Source: Microcebus murinus
Taxonomy: Eukaryota; Chordata; Mammalia; Primates; Cheirogaleidae
NCBI RefSeq assembly: GCF_040939455.1
Contig: NC_134117.1
Location: 64,812,501-64,876,500, forward strand
Direction: 5' to 3'
Length of the DNA stretch: 64,000 nt
In this document: in pieces, positions 58,740 through 64,000 of the stretch
Numbering within the stretch: the first letter of the stretch is position 1
How the letters are laid out: every line of letters begins with the position of its first letter
Program-made: the position numbers and the translations under genes
Notes under the pieces: generated by a model
Database searches by the model: none
Told to the model about the DNA's origin: nothing
The model's input: the letters and a program-made list of their open reading frames with translations, nothing else

Positions 58740-59530
58740 TTCTCTCCTTTACTTTGCACCCAGACTTCTTGACTATTTATATTTCATGTATTCATTTTCA
58801 TTCTGGACTTCTCCCCTACAATTACATTAAAACAGCTCCTGATAAGGTCACCTATTGTTGAATCTACAGCATTTTGTATCATAAACTGTACTTTTGAGTT
58901 CTCCTATGGACATCCCTGTAATGAATTTATTTCTTAAACCCTACCCTTCTGTGCCTCTTTTTAAGGTTCATTTTATTTCTCACAGTCATTACATATTAGA
59001 ATTCCTCAAAATAAGGCCATCTTGTAACTCTTTATTTTCTCCTAGCAAGTACATCAACGTTCATGGTTTCAATTTTCACTTTTATATAGTTGACTGACAA
59101 ATCAAATCTCTATACCGAGATACCTGATAAAACTATATTGAATAAATCTTCCATTTTCTCCCATTGGTTTTGAGATAAACTTCTTAGCATACATTCAAGA
59201 CCCCATGGGGTCATATCATGTCATGCTCCATCTTGTTTTAGTATCATCTTATGCTAACCTTTTTATTCTGGAAATGTGACACGCAATTTTCCTCCCACTA
59301 AAAACCTTTGAATACTTCCTTTGAAGCCTTTCTTTACTCCTATTATCTTATTAATTCTCTCAATTATCTCCTAGAAATTTGTGTTAAGATGTGTGATTCT
59401 TTGGTTAATATCTGACTATTTAATATGAAAGCAGAGGCTTTTTATAGATGTTTTGTTCACAATTTTATTCCCAGTATCTAGTTAATTGCTTGAATATAAC
59501 AGGTGTTTGTTGAATATGTGCTGAATGAAT
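58740..59530 (+). repeat. L2 LINE 3' region
   Basis: Old L2 relic on +. 59160-59240 has 'gagataaacttcttagcata' and 'cattcaagaccccatggggt' (from the ORF end); 59270-59340 'ttctggaaatgtgacacgca' and 'aatacttcctttgaagcctt'; 59455-59530 ends with 'tcccagtatctagttaattg', 'ataacaggtgtttgttgaat', 'atgtgctgaatgaataag', the standard L2 tail. Confidence 0.65.
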
Positions 59531-59648
59531 AAGAATAAATCTTTCCCTAAGTACTAGACTTCTTGATATCTCCAACTTCCTCCTAGATATATTTTATGTG
59601 TCCCAAATCCACCTCAAAATTATGTTAATACTCTGCATTCCTATAGCT

Positions 59649-59685
59649 ACACACACACTCACACACACAGACACACACACACACT
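59649..59685. repeat. (AC)n microsatellite, interrupted
   Basis: AC units interrupted by single TC and AG units, immediately before the Tigger1 end. Confidence 0.9.
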
Positions 59686-59690
59686 TATTC

Positions 59691-59808
59691 CAGGCATACC
59701 TCAGAGATATTGCGGGTTCTGTTCTGGACCACCACAATAAAGTGAATATCGCAATAATGCTAGTCACACAACACTTTTGGTTTCCCAGTGCATATAAAAG
59801 AAATGTTT
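59691..59808 (+). mobile_element. Tigger1 terminal fragment
   Basis: Begins with a nearly perfect Tigger1 terminal inverted repeat, 'caggcatacctcagagatat', and continues 'ccaccacaataaagtgaata', 'tcgcaataatgctagtcaca' and 'ggtttcccagtgcatataaa'. An L1 start then cuts it off. This is the opposite end of the Tigger1 from that at 9097. Confidence 0.92.
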
Positions 59809-61583
59809 GGGACAGCTTCGAGATAGCTGATGAGAGGCACCTGGCACTTGCCTCTACCACAAAGAAGAACCAAAGCAGCCAGCAGATAATCACACTTCAA
59901 ATAGAGCATCTAAGAGAGGACACTGGAATCCAACACAGAAGTGACAGGAAATATCTGAGGTATGTAAGGAGAGGGAAGTGGGCCCTACTGGGATTGGATG
60001 GGAGAGGTTCCCCAGTGAGGGGGAAGGGTAAGTGAGAGAAGCTCAGCAGACCACATTCCCACCACAAACTCCAGCAATCCTAGCCATGGGAGACCCCCTC
60101 AATCCTCACCAGCCCTGAGCTGCCGAGAGTCCGTGTGATGGCACTGCTTCCGAGAGGGACCACATGCTCTGTGTTATACACCTGCCGAGACCCAAGTGGC
60201 TGCAGCATGGTGCCACTTTGAGAGCCCAGCCCTCACTAGATTGTGTCCTTCCCTGGGGCTCTACAACCTCTGTATCTCCACATCCTTGGAGCTTAACTGA
60301 CATCCCCCCATATCTACCCAGAGAGCTACAGTGGTAAAATGCTGGTTTGACCAGTGGCGGAGCAGGGATCTCAGCAAGCTAGTCCTTGATGTGCTATCCT
60401 CCAGGGAATGGGTGGTGTAGTGCACTGGGGAGGCAGTCCCTGGGACAAAGGGAGCTGAGGTACTTATTCCCCAGAACCCGACAGCCACCTTCCTGGGGCT
60501 GCTGCCACTGACAGTGATGCTGCCTCCATCAACTGCAATGCCACTATACACTTGCATGTCCCCTAAAGAAAGGCTCTTCATGCCCAATACCACTGCTACC
60601 TCTGCCACTCAAGCATCACACCCTGGGGCCTGAGGATTGCCCTGCCCTGCCTACCACAGCTTGTGCCTATATGCACCACAATGGGCAGAAGGACAAGCTG
60701 CCTGGCATCACCCCCACACCAGCTGACTGAGCATGCCTGTGGCTTGCCCTGCCCTGTAAGTCTCCTTGGACACATGTTCACAACCCCAGGGTGGGCCACC
60801 AACTAGCCTGGAACACCTGCGACTGGAGCCTAAGTAAGCTGTCTGAAGGACTGGGGATCACTACACTCCATCCATCACGACTAGCGTCTATGCACTCTTC
60901 TCCAGAAGTCTGGGATGGGCCAACCAAGCTTGCCACAACCACAACCACCTGTGCTCACCCACGTGTGCCGCCTTGGGGCCTAAGGACTGACACACCTAGT
61001 CCATTGTGGCCACTACCAATACCAGCATGTGCTTCCTGGGAACCCAAGGGTTGTCCCTCCATTGCTACTGTCATTGCCAACATCAAACACACTGCCAAGG
61101 AGTCCCAGGACACAACTATCTGCCTGTCCCATCTCTGCCATTTCTAGCACCAGAGCAAGCTGCCTGGAGGCTGAAAAATGAGACTTCCTGGACCTACTAA
61201 CACTAATGAGTGCATATGTAGCCCAGAGGCCCACAGACAGGAATAGTTGGCCTTCCACTATCACCACTGAGGTATAAGGACTGGCCCACCTAGTACGTCC
61301 ATCCCCTGAAAAGCCTTACTACTACCTCCATTAACAGCCACAGCCTAAACCACTGAGCGAATCATAAACGGCACTGTCACCATTTACAGCTGAAGAAATC
61401 ATATGTAGACTATACCTGCGTGCACCCAGAATCAAAGTAAAAGTGCCCTACCCATCCAAGACGATAGATATATCTCCACAAAATAGTCTTCCCCTACAAA
61501 AACCAATCAAAAAAGTGTGAAGAAGTGACTATTACACCAGATGCTCAGAAAAGGACACAGAAATATGAAAAAGCAAGGAAATA

Positions 61584-61868
61584 ATGACAACTCCAAAAGA
61601 TCACAGTACTTCTTCCACAATAGATTCTCATGAAAGAGAAACTTATGAAAAACCTGAAAAAGATTTCAAAATAATGATATTAAAGAAACTCAGTGACATA
61701 CAGGAGAAGACAGATTACAAATACAAAGAAGCCATAATAAAAGTTCAAGATGTGAATGAGAAATTCACCAAAAATATATATATCAGAAAAAAGAATCAAA
61801 CAGAAATTCTGGAACTGAAGAATTCAATGAATAAAATAAAAAAATCAAGAGCTTCAACAATAGACTAG
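61584..61868 (+). pseudogene. L1 ORF1 N-terminal fragment, 94 codons
   Basis: Encodes a lysine- and glutamate-rich helix-forming stretch ('EKPEKDFKIMILKKLSDIQE', 'YKEAIIKVQDVNEKFTKNIY', 'ILELKNSMNKIKKSRASTID') matching the coiled-coil start of old L1 ORF1 proteins. A stop at 61868 ends it; the RNA-binding C-terminal half is missing. Confidence 0.7.
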
Positions 61869-61989
61869 ATGAAAAGAAAACATTTCAAAACTTGAAGATA
61901 GGACTTTTGAAAAAAACTCATACAAAAAAACAAGGAAAAATAATAAAAAAGAATCAAGAAATAAAAAAGAAATATTACACAAATACAAA

Positions 61990-64000
61990 AGATCACTCAA
62001 CCAGAAAACCTAGAGGAAATGGATAAATTCTTGGACATATAGAACCTACCAATATGGAATCAGGAAGAACTAGAAAACCTGAACAGATCAATAACAAGTA
62101 ATGACATTGAATCAGTAATAAAAAGTTTCTCAACAAAGAAAAGCCAAGGACTGTATTATTCATTGCCAAATTCTACCAAGCCTATAGATTTGAACTAACA
62201 CCAATTCTCCTCAACTATTCCAAAAAATTGAGGAGGTTGGTATTCTTCCTAACTCATTCTGAGAAGCCAGTATCACCCCAATACCAAAGCCAAGCAAGGA
62301 CAAAACAAAAATAGAAAATTTAGGCCAATATCCCTGATGAGCATAGATAAAAAAAATCCTCAATGAAATACAAGCAAACAAAATACAACAGCACATCAAA
62401 AAGATAATGCACCATGATCAAATGGGATCTACACCAGGGATACAAGAATGGTTCAACATAACCAAATCAATAAATGTGAAACATAACGTCAACAGAATGG
62501 ACAAAAACTATTAATGATATTCATCTGAACAGGCACAGAATAAGCATTTGATAAAATTCATTATCCTTTCATGACAAAAACTCAATAAAGTAGGCATGGA
62601 ATGAAAATACCTCAAGATAACAAAGGCCATATATGACAAAGCCATTACTGACATCATACTGAATGGGAAAATGCTGAAAGCCTTTTCTCTAGGAACTGGA
62701 ACAAGACAAGGAAGCCCATTTTCACAACTCCTGTTTAACTTAGTGCTGGAAGTCCTAGCCAGAACAATCAGGCAAGAGAAGTAAATAAAAGGCATTCAAA
62801 TAAGAAAATAGGAAGTCAAATTGTTCCTCTTTGCAGATGGCATGATTTTATATTTAGAAAAACCTAAATACTACATCAAAGCCTCTCTTATTAATAGATT
62901 TGATAAACAAGTTCATTGAAGTTGCAGGATAGTAAATCATTGTACAAAAATCATTAATATTTCTATACATTAATAAAGAAATCATTGACAAAGAAATCAA
63001 GAGGTCAATCCCATTTACAAAATAGCTTTAAAAAGTACCTAGAAATAAATTTAACAAAGTAGGTAAAGATCTCTACAAGAAAAACTACAAAACACTGATG
63101 AAAGAAATCAAAGAGGACACACAAACAAATGAAAAGACATTCCATGCTCATGAACAAAAGAACTAATATTGTTAAAATGATGTAAAACCCAAAACAATCT
63201 ACAGATTCAATACAATCTCTACCAAAACGCCAATATCACTTTCATAGAAATAGCAGCAAAAAAAAAAAAAATCCTAAAATTCATATGGAATCAAAATAAC
63301 CAGAATAGCCAAAGAAATCCTGAACAAAAAAGAAAGCTGAAGGCATCATACTACTTAACCTCAGAAAATATTACAAGGCTGTGGTAACTATAACAACCAT
63401 GATATTGGTGTAAAAACAGACACATAGACCAAATTTGGAACAGAATAGAGAACCCAGAACTCAACCCGCGTATTTATAGCCAACTGATTTTTGACAAAAG
63501 TGCCAAGACCATACATTGGGGAAAGGACACCCTATTCAATAAATGGTTCTGGGAAAACTGAATAACCACATGTAGAAAAATGAAAATGGACCCTTATCTC
63601 TCATCATATATAAAAATCAACTAAAAATGAGTTAAAAACTTAAACTTAAAACCTTAAACTATAAAACTACAAAGAAAAACAGAGAGGAAACACTCTAAGA
63701 CATTAGTCTGGGCAAAGAATATTTTGGCTGAGACCTCAAAAGAACAGGAGTTGAAAACAAAAACAGAAAATATGACTATATTAAACTAAAGACCTTCTAT
63801 ACAACCAGGAAAATATCTATAGAGTGAAGAGACAACCTGTTGAATGGGACAAAATATTTGCAAATTATTACTCTAACAAAGGACTAATACCTGCAATATA
63901 CAAGAAAGTAAAACAACTCAATAGTAAAAAATAAAGTAAAATAAAATGAAATCCCATTAAAAAGCCAGAAAAGGATCTGAATAGATATTTCTCAAAAGAA
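61990..64000 (+). pseudogene. L1 ORF2 reverse-transcriptase relic
   Basis: Reads 'aaatggataaattcttggac', 'ttctaccaagcctatagatt', 'atcaaatgggatctacacca', 'catactgaatgggaaaatgc', 'caaggaagcccattttcaca', 'tttgcagatggcatgatttt' and later 'gaataaatggttctgggaaa'-type sequence. The catalytic FADD motif at about 62829-62840 is FADG, so the second Asp is gone. Stops and frameshifts break every frame. The window ends inside the C-terminal region. Confidence 0.85.

Larger units (their letters stand above)
59809..64000 (+). mobile_element. L1 (L1MA/PB-like) with intact 5' end, internally deleted, runs off the window
   Basis: Starts near 'gggacagcttcgagatagct', within the Tigger1. The 5' UTR (59809-61540) is GC-richer with 'gaggcacctggcacttgcct' and 'caaatagagcatctaagaga'. 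It then has the N-terminal part of ORF1 (61584-61868) and, from about 61990, ORF2 reverse-transcriptase sequence to the window end. The rest of ORF1 and the ORF2 endonuclease are missing between about 61960 and 61990. The 3' end lies beyond 64000. Overlapping open frames in the UTR on both strands (for example 60261-60608 - and 60791-61147 +) reflect its GC content. Confidence 0.85.

Noticed and set aside
60261..61267. Cluster of overlapping frames of 60-118 codons on both strands
   Set aside because: All lie in the GC-rich 5' UTR of the L1 starting at 59809. Frames overlap in several phases and none is supported by a second copy, unlike the pair at 13305 and 28070.

Overview
This window looks like intergenic or deep-intronic nuclear DNA of a strepsirrhine primate, most likely a lemur. 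It is AT-rich and CpG-poor. I found no intact host gene, tRNA, CRISPR array or bacterial-type feature. The lemur call rests on three Alu copies (1810, 7250, 36655) that carry a linker resembling 'aattaattggccaactaatata' and a right arm containing 'gtgagctaggctgacgcca'. That form is typical of strepsirrhine Alus and unlike human AluY/S. It is supported by L1 3' ends of the kind '...gtaacctaaacatttgtaccc...taatatgctgaaataaaa'. Family names below come from recognised consensus features, not from a database search.

Layout. 250-5770: an old L1M on + with an Alu in its ORF1 relic. 7017-7616: a MIR and a minus-strand lemur Alu. 8696-9825: an L1M 3' end (-), a Tigger1 end and a 5'-truncated lemur L1 (+). 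10430-10840 and 19545-20200: two diverged copies of one LTR-like repeat. 13419-16352: an internally deleted L1 (+) that carries a 5S rRNA pseudogene. 16832-17206: an MLT1-type LTR. 20401-20697: an AluJ-like copy. 21832-31722: an old L1 (+) split by a second, 6.4-kb L1 (-). 32480-41380: a patchwork of old L1M relics with an MLT1-type LTR, an Alu and a 3.7-kb L1 that has an inverted 5' half.

42990-51890: a long old L1M (+) broken in turn by a 1-kb internally deleted L1 (-), a solo-LTR-like element with a 100-bp CT tract, and a 2.66-kb Tigger DNA transposon with a dead transposase. 51891-59530: mainly unassigned sequence with L2, MIR and MaLR-LTR relics. 59691-64000: a Tigger1 end followed by an L1 with an intact 5' end that runs off the window.

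The 'genes' here are retrotransposon and transposon proteins, and all are inactive: stops, frameshifts, deletions and lost catalytic residues in every reverse transcriptase I could inspect. Nesting gives a relative order: L1M and L2/MIR are oldest, then Tigger, MaLR and L1MA-like elements, then lemur-lineage L1 and Alu.

The least expected signals are: (1) an antisense open frame shared by two diverged L1 5' UTRs and reading outward through the L1 5' end, recalling primate L1 ORF0; (2) a 5S rRNA-derived insert inside an L1; (3) repeated internal deletions joining the 5' part of L1 to the ORF2 tail; (4) several insertions whose target sites can be read directly from the sequence. I see no convincing undescribed functional system.
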